From: Pararhizobium polonicum
GTDB taxonomy: Bacteria > Pseudomonadota > Alphaproteobacteria > Rhizobiales > Rhizobiaceae
Length of the DNA stretch: 64,000 nt
Reading direction: 5' to 3'
Assembly (NCBI RefSeq): GCF_001687365.1
Contig: NZ_LGLV01000007.1
Coordinates: forward strand, 124,001-188,000
Both the position numbers and the translations under genes were made by a program. Positions 33,508-43,391 of the stretch are shown one piece after another. The stretch's first letter is position 1. Each line of letters begins with the position of its first letter. The notes under the pieces were generated by a model, which saw only the letters and a program-made list of their open reading frames with translations, was not told where the DNA came from and searched no databases.

Positions 33508-34959
33508 ATGTATCTCGGTATCGACCTCGGCACATCCGGGGTGAAGGCACTGCTGATCGACGACGCCCAGACGGTGATCGGTTCCGCATCCGGCGCCATG
33601 GATGTGTCGCGCCCGCATCCCGGCTGGTCGGAACAGAATCCGGCCGACTGGATCCGCGCAACGGAAGAGGCCATTGCCGGGCTCAAGGCCGCGCATCCGG
33701 CAGAGCTTGCCGCCGTCAAGGGTATCGGCCTTTCGGGCCAGATGCATGGCGCGACGCTGCTGGATTCGAAGGACCAGGTGCTGCGTCCCTGCATCCTCTG
33801 GAATGATACGCGCAGCCACAAGCAGGCGCTGGCGCTCGATGCCGATCCGCAGTTCCGGGCATTGACCGGCAATATCGTCTTTCCGGGCTTCACAGCGCCC
33901 AAGCTCGCCTGGGTGGCGGAAAACGAACCCGATATTTTCGACAAGGTCGACTGGGTTCTGCTGCCGAAGGATTATCTGCGCCTGTGGCTGACCGGTGAAC
34001 ATATTTCCGAGATGTCGGATTCGGCCGGCACCTCCTGGCTCGATACCGGCAAACGCGCCTGGTCGGAAAGCCTGCTCGATGCGACCGGGCTGACGGAAAG
34101 CCATATGCCGTCGCTGGTCGAGGGCACCGAGCCCGGCGGTACGCTGAAAGCCGGTCTCGCGGCCAAATGGGGCATGGGCGCAAATGTCGTCGTCGCTGGC
34201 GGGGCAGGGGACAACGCGGCCTCCGCCTGCGGCATGGGCACGGTCGGCGAAGGCCACGCCTTCGTGTCGCTCGGGACATCCGGCGTGCTGTTTGCCGCCA
34301 ATGCGAGCTATCTGCCCAATCCGGCCAGCGCGGTGCATGCGTTCTGCCATGCGTTGCCCAACACCTGGCACCAGATGGGTGTCATCCTCTCGGCCACCGA
34401 TGCGCTCAACTGGCATGCAGGCATCACCGGTAAAAGTGCCGCCGATCTGACGGTAGAGCTTGGCGACAGCCTCAATGCGCCGTCCGGCGTCACTTTCCTG
34501 CCCTATCTCTCCGGCGAGCGCACGCCGCACAACGATGCCGCCATTCGCGGCGTCTTTGCCGGCTTGGGCCATGAAAGCAGCCGTGTGGTTCTGACGCAGG
34601 CGGTGCTCGAAGGCGTTTCCTTCGCGCTGCGCGACAGCCTGGAGGCCTTGCGCGCCGCCGGCACCAATCTTTCCCGGGTCACCGCCATCGGTGGCGGCTC
34701 ACGCTCGCGCTACTGGCTGAAGTCGATTGCGACGGCGCTGGACCTGCCGGTCGATGTGCCCGCCGATGGCGACTTCGGCGCGGCCTTCGGCGCCGCCCGT
34801 CTGGGGCTCGTCGCGGCGACCAAGGCTAATCCGCTGTCGGTCTTCACCGCGCCGGCCACGGCCGAAACCGTCCAGCCCGATGCATCGCTGCGTGGTGCCT
34901 ACGAGGATGCCTATCACCGGTATCGCCGGCTCTACCCGGCGATCCGCAACGCCTACTGA
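33508..34959 (+). CDS. xylB: Xylulokinase
   Basis: XylB phosphorylates D-xylulose to xylulose-5-phosphate, which enters the pentose phosphate pathway. The 483-residue protein has the FGGY N-terminal nucleotide motif [14 protein letters not shown] at residues 3-16, [13 protein letters not shown] near residue 77, the FGGY signature region [30 protein letters not shown] and the C-terminal [12 protein letters not shown]. The ATG at 33508 follows a GGGAG site; the longer open frame from 33424 overlaps the regulator gene. xylA follows after 37 bases. Confidence 0.95.
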   Translation: MYLGIDLGTSGVKALLIDDAQTVIGSASGAMDVSRPHPGWSEQNPADWIRATEEAIAGLKAAHPAELAAVKGIGLSGQMHGATLLDSKDQVLRPCILWNDTRSHKQALALDADPQFRALTGNIVFPGFTAPKLAWVAENEPDIFDKVDWVLLPKDYLRLWLTGEHISEMSDSAGTSWLDTGKRAWSESLLDATGLTESHMPSLVEGTEPGGTLKAGLAAKWGMGANVVVAGGAGDNAASACGMGTVGEGHAFVSLGTSGVLFAANASYLPNPASAVHAFCHALPNTWHQMGVILSATDALNWHAGITGKSAADLTVELGDSLNAPSGVTFLPYLSGERTPHNDAAIRGVFAGLGHESSRVVLTQAVLEGVSFALRDSLEALRAAGTNLSRVTAIGGGSRSRYWLKSIATALDLPVDVPADGDFGAAFGAARLGLVAATKANPLSVFTAPATAETVQPDASLRGAYEDAYHRYRRLYPAIRNAY

Positions 34960-34996
34960 CCCCGATCGACGTTCAGAACACAAAGAGGAAATATCG

Positions 34997-36304
34997 ATGA
35001 GCACAGGTTTCTTCGGCGATATCGCCAAGATCAAGTATGAAGGCCCCGACAGCACCAATGCGCTGGCCTTCCGCCACTACAATCCCGATGAGATCGTTCT
35101 CGGCAAGCGCATGGAAGATCACCTGCGCTTTGCCGTTGCCTATTGGCACACCTTCGTCTGGCCGGGCGGCGACCCCTTCGGCGGTCAGACCTTCGAGCGT
35201 CCCTGGTTCGAAGACAGCATGAAGGCAGCCAAGCTCAAGGCTGACGTCGCGTTCGAATTCTTCTCGCTGCTCGGCACGCCCTTCTATTGCTTCCACGACG
35301 CCGACGTGCGCCCGGAAGGCAAGACTTTTGCCGAGAACACCCGCAATCTCAACGAGATCGTCGACTATTTCGCCAGGAAGCAGTCCGATACCGGCGTCAA
35401 GCTGCTCTGGGGCACGGCCAATCTCTTCTCCCACCGCCGCTATATGTCGGGCGCCGCCACCAATCCGGATCCGGACGTCTTTGCTTTTGCCGCTGCCACG
35501 GTGAAAACCTGCATCGACGCGACCCAGAAGCTTAACGGCGACAACTACGTCCTGTGGGGTGGCCGCGAAGGTTATGAGACGCTGCTCAACACCAATGTGA
35601 AGCAGGAACTCGACCAGCTCGGCCGGTTCGTCAACATGGTCGTCGAATACAAGCACAAGATCGGTTTCAAGGGCGCGATCCTGATCGAGCCGAAGCCGCA
35701 GGAGCCCACCAAGCACCAGTACGACTACGACGTCGCGACGGTCTACGGCTTCCTCAAGACCTACGGTCTCGAAAACGAGGTGAAGCTCAATATCGAGCAG
35801 GGCCATGCCATCCTTGCCGGCCATTCCTTCGAACACGAGCTGGCGCTTGCCAATGCCTTCGGCATCTTCGGCTCGATCGACATGAACCGCAACGATTACC
35901 AGTCCGGCTGGGACACCGACCAGTTCCCGAACAACGTTCCGGAAATGGCGCTGGCCTACTACCAGGTCCTGTCCGGCGGCGGCTTCAAGACCGGCGGCAC
36001 CAATTTCGATTCGAAGCTGCGCCGCCAGTCGATCGATCCGGAAGATCTGCTGATCGGCCACATCGGCGGCATGGATTGCTGTGCCCGTGGCCTTCGCGCA
36101 GCGGCCAAGATGGTCGAGGACAAGGCGCTGTCGGGTCCGCTCGATGCACGTTATGCCGGCTGGAAATCGGCCGAGGGCCAGAAGCGTCTTACCAGCATGT
36201 CGCTGGAGGAGATCACGGCCTATGTCGAAAAGACCGATCTCAACCCGCAGCCGAAGTCCGGCAAGCAGGAACTGCTGGAAAACGTCGTCAACCGCTACGT
36301 CTGA
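34997..36304 (+). CDS. xylA: Xylose isomerase
   Basis: XylA interconverts D-xylose and D-xylulose, upstream of XylB. It is 435 residues, the usual class II length. Active-site markers are FHDADV with H100, [10 protein letters not shown], the metal-site region [32 protein letters not shown] (metal-binding E and H) and the C-terminal DTDQFP. The ATG at 34997 has an AGAGGAAAT site. A strong hairpin follows the stop. There are no xylose transporter genes adjacent; the next sugar importer (39517) belongs to a different transcription unit. Confidence 0.96.
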   Translation: MSTGFFGDIAKIKYEGPDSTNALAFRHYNPDEIVLGKRMEDHLRFAVAYWHTFVWPGGDPFGGQTFERPWFEDSMKAAKLKADVAFEFFSLLGTPFYCFHDADVRPEGKTFAENTRNLNEIVDYFARKQSDTGVKLLWGTANLFSHRRYMSGAATNPDPDVFAFAAATVKTCIDATQKLNGDNYVLWGGREGYETLLNTNVKQELDQLGRFVNMVVEYKHKIGFKGAILIEPKPQEPTKHQYDYDVATVYGFLKTYGLENEVKLNIEQGHAILAGHSFEHELALANAFGIFGSIDMNRNDYQSGWDTDQFPNNVPEMALAYYQVLSGGGFKTGGTNFDSKLRRQSIDPEDLLIGHIGGMDCCARGLRAAAKMVEDKALSGPLDARYAGWKSAEGQKRLTSMSLEEITAYVEKTDLNPQPKSGKQELLENVVNRYV

Positions 36305-36753
36305 TACCGGCAGGGCTTTTCATCAAGGCCGGGGAGCGAAAGCTTCCCGGCCTTGTGCGTGAAAGTTCCTGTTGCGCGGCGGCCGAAATGGCCGGCGCAG
36401 ATCGGCAGTTTTGCGGCACCGGACTTTTTGGGTCTCGGATGCACAGGACATTCGATCGGGAGGGTATCGGCGACAGGAACACGGATGTTGAAATATCGAG
36501 GCCTGCCGCGAATTCGGCTGCCCTTGATATCATCGATATCGATGCGCCCCTCGGGCAGTTTGTCGCAATTTTGAGAAAATACGACAGGAAAACAGTCTCT
36601 TATCGATGAGGCTCGACACTCCGCCGTCGCCGCTCGAAAGACATTCTTAACGATACGGACCTAATCCTGCGGCCACGCCTTGGAACATCTGCCGGCATGA
36701 CGCCGATCGCGCAGCGCGCATGCCTTTCCACGTCTTGATCTAGGATGCCCCGT
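36305..36753. other. 449-base interval between xylA and the chemoreceptor gene
   Basis: It begins with the hairpin after xylA (36325-36354). A 12-bp palindrome ATCGATATCGAT lies at about 36533-36544, and an AT-richer stretch near 36560-36605 could hold a promoter for the chemoreceptor. No gene is supported. Confidence 0.4.
36325..36354 (+). terminator. Terminator-like hairpin with GAAA tetraloop after xylA
   Basis: A 13-bp stem with one G-T wobble (AAGGCCGGGGAGC with GCTTCCCGGCCTT) closed by a GAAA tetraloop, 21 bases past the xylA stop. No T-run follows, so it may stabilise the 3' end rather than terminate alone. Confidence 0.6.
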
Positions 36754-38268
36754 ATGTCTGCGCCCGTTTCCACGACCAAACACCTCAACGAGCGGCTCGA
36801 TTTTGTCGGACTCGTGGGAGACGAGAGGGATGCCCTGGTTCGGGCAAGGCCGACCATTTCCGCTTCGCTGGATGGCGCCCTGGACAAATTTTACCAAAAG
36901 GCGACAGTGAACCCGGAAACGGCGAAGTTCTTTTCCAGCGATGCGCATGTCAAAAGCGCCAAGAACCGGCAGGTCCGGCATTGGGACCAGATTGCTTCCG
37001 GTGCGTTTGATGAAAAATATGTCGAGGCCGTCACGAGCATCGGCAAGACGCATGCCCGCCTGGGTCTCGAACCGCGCTGGTATATCGGTGGTTACGCGCT
37101 GATCATGGAATCGATCATCAAGGCTGTCGTCGAGAAGCATCTCGACGGTTTTCTCTACAGGAAGAAGGCAAAGGATATCAGTATCGAGGTGACCGCCATC
37201 ATGAAGGCGGCCTTCGTCGATATGGATTATGCCATCTCGGTCTATCTGGAGGCGTTGCAGGAGCAGCGGGCGATCGGCGAAGCCGAGCGGCAGGCGCTGG
37301 CGTTGCAGCAGGATGAGGCATTGTCCGCGCTCGACCGGTCGCTGACCGGCCTGGCCGGCGGCGATCTGACGGCCATGCTCGGTGCTGCGCTTGCGCCGCA
37401 GTTCGATGGCTTGAAATCCAATTTCAATTCCGCGCTCGGAACGCTGGACGAAGCTCTCGGTTCGATCGTGCTGGCGGCGGACGAAACCTCCGGCAATGCC
37501 GGCGAACTCGTCACGGCCGTCGACGATATGGCGCGCCGGACGGAACAGCAGGCGGCATCGCTTGAACAGACGGCGGCGGCGCTTGAGGAGATCACCACGA
37601 TTTCCAAGGAAACGGCCGTTCGCACGGAGGAGGTCCGCCGCGTTGTCGGTCATGCGACGGAGGAGGCGCGCAAGTCCGGCGCTGTGGTCGAACAGGCGGT
37701 GAGCGCCATGAGCGCCATCGAGGAATCGTCCCGCAAGATCACGCAGATCATCAGTGTCATCGACCAGATTTCGTTCCAGACCAACCTGCTGGCCCTGAAT
37801 GCCGGGGTGGAGGCGGCGCGTGCCGGTGAGGCGGGCAAGGGCTTTGCGGTGGTTGCCCAGGAGGTGCGCGAGCTGGCGCAAAAATCCGCCGATGCCGCCA
37901 AGGAAATCAAGGGGCTGATCGACAAGTCGTTCGAAGATGTGCTGATGGGGGTCTCGCTGGTCAACCGGACCGGCGACGCGCTGCGCACCATCGGCGAACA
38001 GGTGACCCACATCAACGGGCACATCGACGCCATTGCCGGTTCGGCACGGGAACAGGCGATCGGGATCACCGAAATCAATACGGCCGTCACCGGTATGGAC
38101 CAGATGACACAGCAGAACGCCGCAATGGTCGAGCAAACCAATGCCGCCACTCTTAACCTGATGCGCGTCAGCACGACCCTCAAGGGGCTCGCCGATCAGT
38201 TCACGGTTTCGCAACGGCGTCGGGTTCCCGAGGCCACACGCCGCCAGCCCGAGCGCCGTTACGCCTGA
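36754..38268 (+). CDS. Globin-coupled methyl-accepting chemotaxis protein (HemAT-like)
   Basis: A soluble aerotaxis-type receptor of about 504 residues with no transmembrane segment. The N-terminal ~160 residues form a sensor globin (protoglobin) domain with the proximal-histidine motif [18 protein letters not shown] (H at about residue 100) binding haem. A linker ([12 protein letters not shown]) leads to the MCP signalling domain with the hairpin tip [34 protein letters not shown]. The ATG at 36754 has AGGA eight bases upstream; one at 36745 is also in frame. It should sense oxygen and signal to CheA/CheW encoded elsewhere. Confidence 0.93.
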   Translation: MSAPVSTTKHLNERLDFVGLVGDERDALVRARPTISASLDGALDKFYQKATVNPETAKFFSSDAHVKSAKNRQVRHWDQIASGAFDEKYVEAVTSIGKTHARLGLEPRWYIGGYALIMESIIKAVVEKHLDGFLYRKKAKDISIEVTAIMKAAFVDMDYAISVYLEALQEQRAIGEAERQALALQQDEALSALDRSLTGLAGGDLTAMLGAALAPQFDGLKSNFNSALGTLDEALGSIVLAADETSGNAGELVTAVDDMARRTEQQAASLEQTAAALEEITTISKETAVRTEEVRRVVGHATEEARKSGAVVEQAVSAMSAIEESSRKITQIISVIDQISFQTNLLALNAGVEAARAGEAGKGFAVVAQEVRELAQKSADAAKEIKGLIDKSFEDVLMGVSLVNRTGDALRTIGEQVTHINGHIDAIAGSAREQAIGITEINTAVTGMDQMTQQNAAMVEQTNAATLNLMRVSTTLKGLADQFTVSQRRRVPEATRRQPERRYA

Positions 38269-38318
38269 GCGCGTTGAATAGGATGTAAAGAGGCTGAGGG
38301 AGCGTCGTGCAGAAAGGC

Positions 38319-39350
38319 TTAGCGCTTCGTCCATTCCCGCGAGGGGGCGGCGACGGAGTTGCGGACCACGAGATCGGGGCGCAAGAGGATTTCCGTCTCG
38401 GCCGGCTGGCCGTCGGACAGGAGTTCCAGCAGCAGCGCCATGGCATGTTTGCCGATCATCGTGCGCGGCTGGCGGATCGTCGTCAGCGCTGGAGACATGA
38501 AGGCGGCCTGCGGCACGTCGTCGAAACCGGTCACCGAAAAATCCCGCGGGATATCGTAGCCGCGTGCGCCAAGGCCGATCATCACGCCGATCGCGGTCTG
38601 GTCGTTGACGCACATGAAGGCCGTCGGCAGCGTGTCGCGCATGAAAAGCTGCTCGATGGCCAGCCGGCCGCTTTCGATCGTGCCGTCGCCTTCGAGCACG
38701 ATGCGCAGATCGGCGCCGACCCCTGCCGCATCCAGCCCCGCCTCGTAGCCCATGCGCCGCCGTGTATAGGCCAGCCGTGTGCGGGAATCGCCGATGAAGG
38801 CAATCTTGCGATGGCCCTCGGCCAGCAGAAGGTCGATCGCCTTGCGGGCGCCTTCGATATCATCGACGCCGACATAGGGAATGCCGCCGTTGAAGACCGG
38901 TTCGAAAACGCCGACGCTGGGCGGCAGCCGGGCGGTCATGGTCTGGTGGCCAAACGGCAGGATGCCGGTGAAGAGGATCAGCCCGGCGGCCTGGTTGGAA
39001 TTGAGAAACTTCAGATATTCCAGCCCGCGCTGGGCATCGTTCTGGGTGTGGCCGATCAGGATGCCGTAGCCATGCGCGCGCGCCTCGTTCTCGAGGCCGA
39101 CCAGGATATTGGAAAAGTTCGGGTCGCCGATATCGGGCGCGACGACAAGGATCATGTTGGACCGGCCAAGCCGCAGGCTGCGGGCCATGGCATTGGTCGT
39201 GTAGCCGGTCATGGCGATCGCCTGGCTGACCTTGAGCCGCGTCGAGTTGGCGACTTTCTCCGGCATATGGATCGCACGCGAGACTGTCGCGATCGAAACC
39301 TCGGCAATCCGGGCGACGTCTTCGATGGTTGCCGGCGTGGAATTCGACAC
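38319..39350 (-). CDS. LacI family repressor of the adjacent sugar importer
   Basis: A 343-residue LacI/GalR regulator. The HTH is TIEDVARIAEVSIATVSRAIHMPEKV at residues 8-33, with the hinge MARSLRLGRSN and a sugar-binding domain (ILVGLENEARAHGYGILIGHTQND; GYDIPRDFSVTGFDDVPQA). It is divergent from the ABC transporter genes at 39517, and two TGTAAA-type dyads (39444-39482) stand between them, so it most likely represses the importer and perhaps itself. The effector would be the imported sugar or a catabolite. Confidence 0.92.
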   Translation of the reverse strand: MSNSTPATIEDVARIAEVSIATVSRAIHMPEKVANSTRLKVSQAIAMTGYTTNAMARSLRLGRSNMILVVAPDIGDPNFSNILVGLENEARAHGYGILIGHTQNDAQRGLEYLKFLNSNQAAGLILFTGILPFGHQTMTARLPPSVGVFEPVFNGGIPYVGVDDIEGARKAIDLLLAEGHRKIAFIGDSRTRLAYTRRRMGYEAGLDAAGVGADLRIVLEGDGTIESGRLAIEQLFMRDTLPTAFMCVNDQTAIGVMIGLGARGYDIPRDFSVTGFDDVPQAAFMSPALTTIRQPRTMIGKHAMALLLELLSDGQPAETEILLRPDLVVRNSVAAPSREWTKR

Positions 39351-39443
39351 TGCGCTCTGCCTTGGGTTTTAGTCTCGGCGGGACACTACACAGACTTGCC
39401 CGGCGGTCAAAGCCCGCTGGGTGGAATTCTCTGTTATGTTCCT

Positions 39444-39459
39444 ATGTAAACCTTTACAT
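39444..39459. promoter_or_regulatory. Putative LacI-type operator 1
   Basis: ATGTAAA-CC-TTTACAT, a dyad with 7-bp arms and a 2-base centre, located in the divergent promoter region. Together with operator 2 it gives four TGTAAA half-sites. Confidence 0.8.
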
Positions 39460-39462
39460 GGT

Positions 39463-39482
39463 CTATGTAAAGGTTTACATAG
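39463..39482. promoter_or_regulatory. Putative LacI-type operator 2
   Basis: CTATGTAAA-GG-TTTACATAG, a dyad with 9-bp arms, 35 bases before the importer ATPase start. It is the reverse complement of operator 1 in its core, and the two are one helical turn and three bases apart (centres 21 bases apart). Confidence 0.8.
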
Positions 39483-39516
39483 CTTCTCCAGCGGATGGGA
39501 GCCGCAGGGAGGGATC

Positions 39517-41049
39517 ATGAGTTCGCAGACCATCGAGGCCGGTGCCGGCGCGGTCGTGCTGTCGGCGCGCCGCATCAGCAAGTCGTTCAACGGTGTGCAG
39601 GTGCTTTTCAGCGTCGATTTCGATCTGCGAGCCGGCGAAATCCATGCGCTCATGGGCGAGAACGGCGCTGGAAAATCGACGCTCGTCAAAATCCTGTCCG
39701 GCTTCGAGCAGCCCACCTCCGGCGACATTATCCTCGACGGTAATCCGGTCAAGCTGCCGCCCAATGGCGCGGCCGAGGCGCTCGGCATTGTCATCATCCA
39801 TCAGGAATTCAATCTGGCCGAACATCTGACGGTGACCGAGAGCCTGTTTCTCGGCCGTGAGGTGACGCGTTTCGGCATGCTCGATCGCAAGCACATGCGC
39901 GCCGAAACGCGCCGCGTGCTCGATCTGCTCGGTTCGCATGTCGACGAGAATGCGATGATCAGTTCGCTGTCCATCGCCGACAAGCAGATGGTGGAAATCG
40001 CCAAGGCCATCAGCCGCGATGCGCGCGTGGTGTTCATGGACGAGCCGACCGCGGTTCTGTCGCGCGAAGAGACCAATTTCCTGTTCAAGCAGGTGCGCAA
40101 GCTGCGCGATCAGGGCACGAGTTTCGTGTTCGTGTCGCACAAGCTCGATGAGGTGATGGAGCTGACGGACCGGGTGACCGTCCTGCGCGACGGTCAATGG
40201 ATCAAGACGTCACCGACGGCGATCCTCGATGGGGAGTCGATCGCGCAGCTGATGGTCGGCCGCGAGCTTTCGAAGCTTTTTCCGGCCAAGAACGAGCCGG
40301 ATGTCGATGAAGCGGTCATGCTCAGCGTCAACGCCCTTTCGACCGGTTATGTCCGGGATGCGAGCTTCGAGATCCGCAAGGGTGAAATTCTCGGGTTTTC
40401 CGGCCTGATCGGCTCCGGCCGCACGGAGTTGATGGAGGCGGTTGCAGGCTTGCGGTCGCGCGCTTCCGGCGAGGTGCTGATCAAGGGGGAATCGGTGCCG
40501 TCGGGCGATGTGCATGCGGCAAACCGGTGCGGCCTCGCCTATATGACCAAGGATCGCAAGTCCAAGGGGCTGCTTCTCAATTCGCGGATGATTGCCAATC
40601 TGACGCTGCAATCCCTCGAAAATCACGGCAAGCTCGGTTATCTGAGCCCGGCCAGCGAGGCGGCCGCTTTGGAGCGTGCGCGCCGCCGTTTCGATATCCG
40701 TGTTCGCGATGGCAATGTTGTGGCCGGCCGCATGTCGGGTGGCAACCAGCAGAAGCTGCTTCTCGCCAAGGTCATGGAGACCGAGCCCGATATCATCATC
40801 ATCGACGAGCCGACGCGCGGCATCGATGTCGGCACCAAGCAGCAGATCTATCATTTCATTTCGGCGCTGGCCCGCGACGGCCGCTCGATCATCGTCGTCT
40901 CCTCCGAGATGCCCGAGGTTATCGGTCTTTGCACCCGCGTTGCGGTCATGCGCGAAGGGCGGATCGTCGGCATGCTGGAGGGCGATGAAATCAGCGAGCA
41001 GGAGATCATGCGCTACGCGGCGGGTTTGAAGAAAAAGGCTGTGGCCTGA
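39517..41049 (+). CDS. Sugar ABC importer ATPase (RbsA/MglA type)
   Basis: A 510-residue double ATPase of the carbohydrate uptake (CUT2) class. The first cassette has Walker A GENGAGKST near residue 50 and MDEPTAVL; the second cassette has the degenerate Walker A GLIGSGRTE, an ABC signature SGGNQQK and IIDEPTRGIDVG. The ATG at 39517 has a strong GCAGGGAGG site; the open frame upstream to 39421 runs through the operators. The permease follows. Substrate class is a monosaccharide or small sugar by analogy to RbsA; the identity is unknown. Confidence 0.93.
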   Translation: MSSQTIEAGAGAVVLSARRISKSFNGVQVLFSVDFDLRAGEIHALMGENGAGKSTLVKILSGFEQPTSGDIILDGNPVKLPPNGAAEALGIVIIHQEFNLAEHLTVTESLFLGREVTRFGMLDRKHMRAETRRVLDLLGSHVDENAMISSLSIADKQMVEIAKAISRDARVVFMDEPTAVLSREETNFLFKQVRKLRDQGTSFVFVSHKLDEVMELTDRVTVLRDGQWIKTSPTAILDGESIAQLMVGRELSKLFPAKNEPDVDEAVMLSVNALSTGYVRDASFEIRKGEILGFSGLIGSGRTELMEAVAGLRSRASGEVLIKGESVPSGDVHAANRCGLAYMTKDRKSKGLLLNSRMIANLTLQSLENHGKLGYLSPASEAAALERARRRFDIRVRDGNVVAGRMSGGNQQKLLLAKVMETEPDIIIIDEPTRGIDVGTKQQIYHFISALARDGRSIIVVSSEMPEVIGLCTRVAVMREGRIVGMLEGDEISEQEIMRYAAGLKKKAVA

Positions 41050-41122
41050 CCGCGCGAGGGTGCGGGGCCAAGGAACAGGAAGAGAATTCCCAGGGACAAT
41101 GGGACGGGAGGTTGGTTTGGAT

Positions 41123-42127
41123 ATGAGCGTGAATGAGGAAACCCGGGAAGTCCGGCGTCGAAACTGGCGGGATGTCGATCTTCGGGCCGTCGCACCCTTT
41201 GCGGCCCTGGTGCTGCTTCTCATCCTGGGCGCGATCGTCAATCCGAATTTCATCGGATTAAACAACCTCGCCAATGTCGCGACGCGCAGCGCCTTCATCG
41301 CCATCATCGCTGTTGGTGCGACGTTTGTCATTTCTTCCGGCGATCTTGACCTGTCCGTTGGCGCGATGGTGGCCTTCGTCGCCAGCCTGATGATCCTGTT
41401 CATGAACTCCGGTGTTATCGCCGATCCTGCCCTGATGCTGACGGCAGCAGTGCTGTTCGCCGTCGTGGCCGGTTCCCTATGCGGTCTGGCAAACGGCCTG
41501 ATCACCACGGTCGGCAGGATCGAACCTTTCATCGCCACGCTGGGCACCATGGGTATCTATCGTGGCCTGACGACATGGTTGTCGCAGGGCGGCGCCATTA
41601 CGTTGAAGGACCCGGCCCTCCAGGAAATATACCGTCCTGCCTATTTCGGCTCGATCTTCGGCGTGCCGGTGCCGATCGCCGTGATCCTGGTGGTGACCGC
41701 TGTTGCAGCCTTCGTTCTTTATCGCACCCGCTACGGCCGGCATGTCGTTGCCGTGGGCTCGAACAGCGATGTCGCCCGCTATTCCGGCATCCCGGTCAAT
41801 CGCGTCCGCACCATCGCCTTCGTGATCCAGGGGCTCTGCGTCGCGATCGCCGTCCTGCTCTATGTGCCGCGCCTTGGTTCGACCTCGGCAACCACGGGCA
41901 TCCTGTGGGAACTTCAGGCGATCACGGCCGTCGTCGTTGGCGGCACCGCGCTGAAAGGTGGCGCGGGACGTGTCTGGGGCACGATCTGCGGCGCCTTCAT
42001 TCTGGAGCTCGTCGGCAATATCATGCTGCTGTCCAATTTCATCAGCGAATATCTGATCGGGGCCATTCAGGGGGCGATCATCATCATTGCCATGCTCGTT
42101 CAGCGCTCGCTGGTCCGCAAATCATGA
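41123..42127 (+). CDS. Sugar ABC importer permease (RbsC type)
   Basis: A 334-residue CUT2 permease with about ten transmembrane segments. Family features are the early GLNNLANVATRSAFIAIIAVGATFVISSGDLDLSVGAM region and the late GTALKGGAGRVWGTICGAFILELVGN region. The start at 41123 (ATGAGCGTG) has GGGAGG upstream; in-frame ATG at 41099 would add eight residues. Only one permease gene is present, so it probably forms a homodimer, as in RbsC systems. Confidence 0.92.
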   Translation: MSVNEETREVRRRNWRDVDLRAVAPFAALVLLLILGAIVNPNFIGLNNLANVATRSAFIAIIAVGATFVISSGDLDLSVGAMVAFVASLMILFMNSGVIADPALMLTAAVLFAVVAGSLCGLANGLITTVGRIEPFIATLGTMGIYRGLTTWLSQGGAITLKDPALQEIYRPAYFGSIFGVPVPIAVILVVTAVAAFVLYRTRYGRHVVAVGSNSDVARYSGIPVNRVRTIAFVIQGLCVAIAVLLYVPRLGSTSATTGILWELQAITAVVVGGTALKGGAGRVWGTICGAFILELVGNIMLLSNFISEYLIGAIQGAIIIIAMLVQRSLVRKS

Positions 42128-42193
42128 ATAACCGGGTTCATGGGTCGCCCGGTCACGGACTGTCAGACCCGTATTCACTAGGGAGAGAGAAAC

Positions 42194-43144
42194 ATGCGTA
42201 AAGGATTATTGGGCGTAGCGGCCGTCGCCATGATGGCGCTGACCGGCGTGGCCCACGCGGAAGACAAGAAGGTGACGATCGGCGTTTCGATCCCGGCCGC
42301 CGACCATGGCTGGACCTCGGGTGTGGTGTTCCATGCGGAGCGCGTCGCCAAGCTTCTGATGGCGCGCCATCCGGGCCTCAACATCATCGTCAAGACATCG
42401 CCGGATCCGGCAAGCCAGGCGAATGCCGTGCAGGATCTGGAAACCCAGGGCATCGACGCGCTGGTCATCCTGCCGTCCGATCCGGATCCGCTGGTCAACG
42501 CCATCAAGGAAGTCAAGAGCAAGGGCACGTTCGTCGCCATCGTCGACCGCGCGCCCAGCGTCAACGACAACACCGTTCGCGACCTCTATGTCGCCGGCAA
42601 CAACCCGGCTCTCGGCCAGACGGCCGGTGAATATATCAAGGCGACGACGCCGGACGCCGAAGTCGTCATCATCCGCGGCCTGCCGATCCCGATCGACCAG
42701 CAGCGCCAGGACGGTTTCGACAAGGGCATCGAAGGCTCCAACGTCAAGGTTCTCGACCGCCAGTTCGGCAACTGGAACCGCGACGACGCCTTCAAGGTCA
42801 TGCAGGATTACCTGACCAAGCATCCGAAGATCGATGTGGTCTGGTGCCAGGACGACGACATGGCTGTCGGCGTGCTGCAGGCGATCGAGCAGGCCAAGCG
42901 CACCGACATCCAGTATGTCGTGGCCGGCGCCGGCTCGAAGGACATGATCAAGAAGGTCATGGACGGCGACAAGATGATCCCGGTCGACGTGCTCTATCCG
43001 CCGGCAATGGTCGGCACCGCGCTCGAAATGACGGTTGCCAACTTCTACGGCCAGGTTCCGGTTCGCGGCGTCTACACGATCGACGCGACGCTCGTCACCA
43101 AGGAAAATGCCAAGGATTTCTACTTCCCCGATTCACCGTTCTGA
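42194..43144 (+). CDS. Sugar ABC importer substrate-binding protein (RbsB type)
   Basis: A 316-residue periplasmic binding protein. The signal peptide (RKGLLGVAAVAMMALTGVAHA, cleavage after AHA near residue 22) is followed by a Peripla_BP_4 fold: VTIGVSIPAADHGWTSGVVFHAE, NAVQDLETQGIDALVILPSDPDPL, VDRAPSV, QDDDMAVGVLQAIEQA and YVVAGAGSKDMI. The WTSGV and DRAP residues are usual sugar-contacting positions in RbsB-like proteins. A good GAGAGAAAC site precedes the ATG. A terminator follows at 43162. Confidence 0.93.
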   Translation: MRKGLLGVAAVAMMALTGVAHAEDKKVTIGVSIPAADHGWTSGVVFHAERVAKLLMARHPGLNIIVKTSPDPASQANAVQDLETQGIDALVILPSDPDPLVNAIKEVKSKGTFVAIVDRAPSVNDNTVRDLYVAGNNPALGQTAGEYIKATTPDAEVVIIRGLPIPIDQQRQDGFDKGIEGSNVKVLDRQFGNWNRDDAFKVMQDYLTKHPKIDVVWCQDDDMAVGVLQAIEQAKRTDIQYVVAGAGSKDMIKKVMDGDKMIPVDVLYPPAMVGTALEMTVANFYGQVPVRGVYTIDATLVTKENAKDFYFPDSPF

Positions 43145-43161
43145 TCCGGGTCTGATGTTGG

Positions 43162-43200
43162 AGCTGCCCGTAGCCTGGTGCTATGGGCAGCTTTTCTTTT
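43162..43200 (+). terminator. Intrinsic terminator after the sugar-binding protein gene
   Basis: A 12-bp stem with one wobble (AGCTGCCCGTAG with CTATGGGCAGCT, loop CCTGGTG) followed by a run TTTTCTTTT. It separates the importer from the downstream enzyme genes, which must have their own promoter in 43202-43391. Confidence 0.85.
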
Positions 43201-43391
43201 TGATGGTGACTTTGCGAAATTTTTTGTCGCGAGACCGATTGCCCGGCAGCGCAAACATGTTAGCTTCCCGGGCGCCCTGCAACGTTTCAGGTTCAGCGGT
43301 TGTTATTAGATGTACGTACGCCAGAAAACATTTCAAGATTGACTGATGTGGCCGGGGTGAGCGGTCATTCTTTCGACGGAGGAGACGACAG

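Noticed and set aside
36661..38613. A 650-residue open frame antisense to the chemoreceptor gene
   Set aside because: It is opposite the MCP coding sequence and has no recognisable motifs or ribosome-binding site.
39444..39482. TGTAAA repeats read as a short CRISPR-like or iteron array
   Set aside because: There are only two inverted pairs with no regular spacers, and the position between a LacI gene and its target fits operators better.
41060..41122. Earlier start codons for the sugar permease
   Set aside because: The 41123 ATG has a better upstream site and gives the usual RbsC-type N-terminus; the extension is not conserved in the family as far as can be judged.
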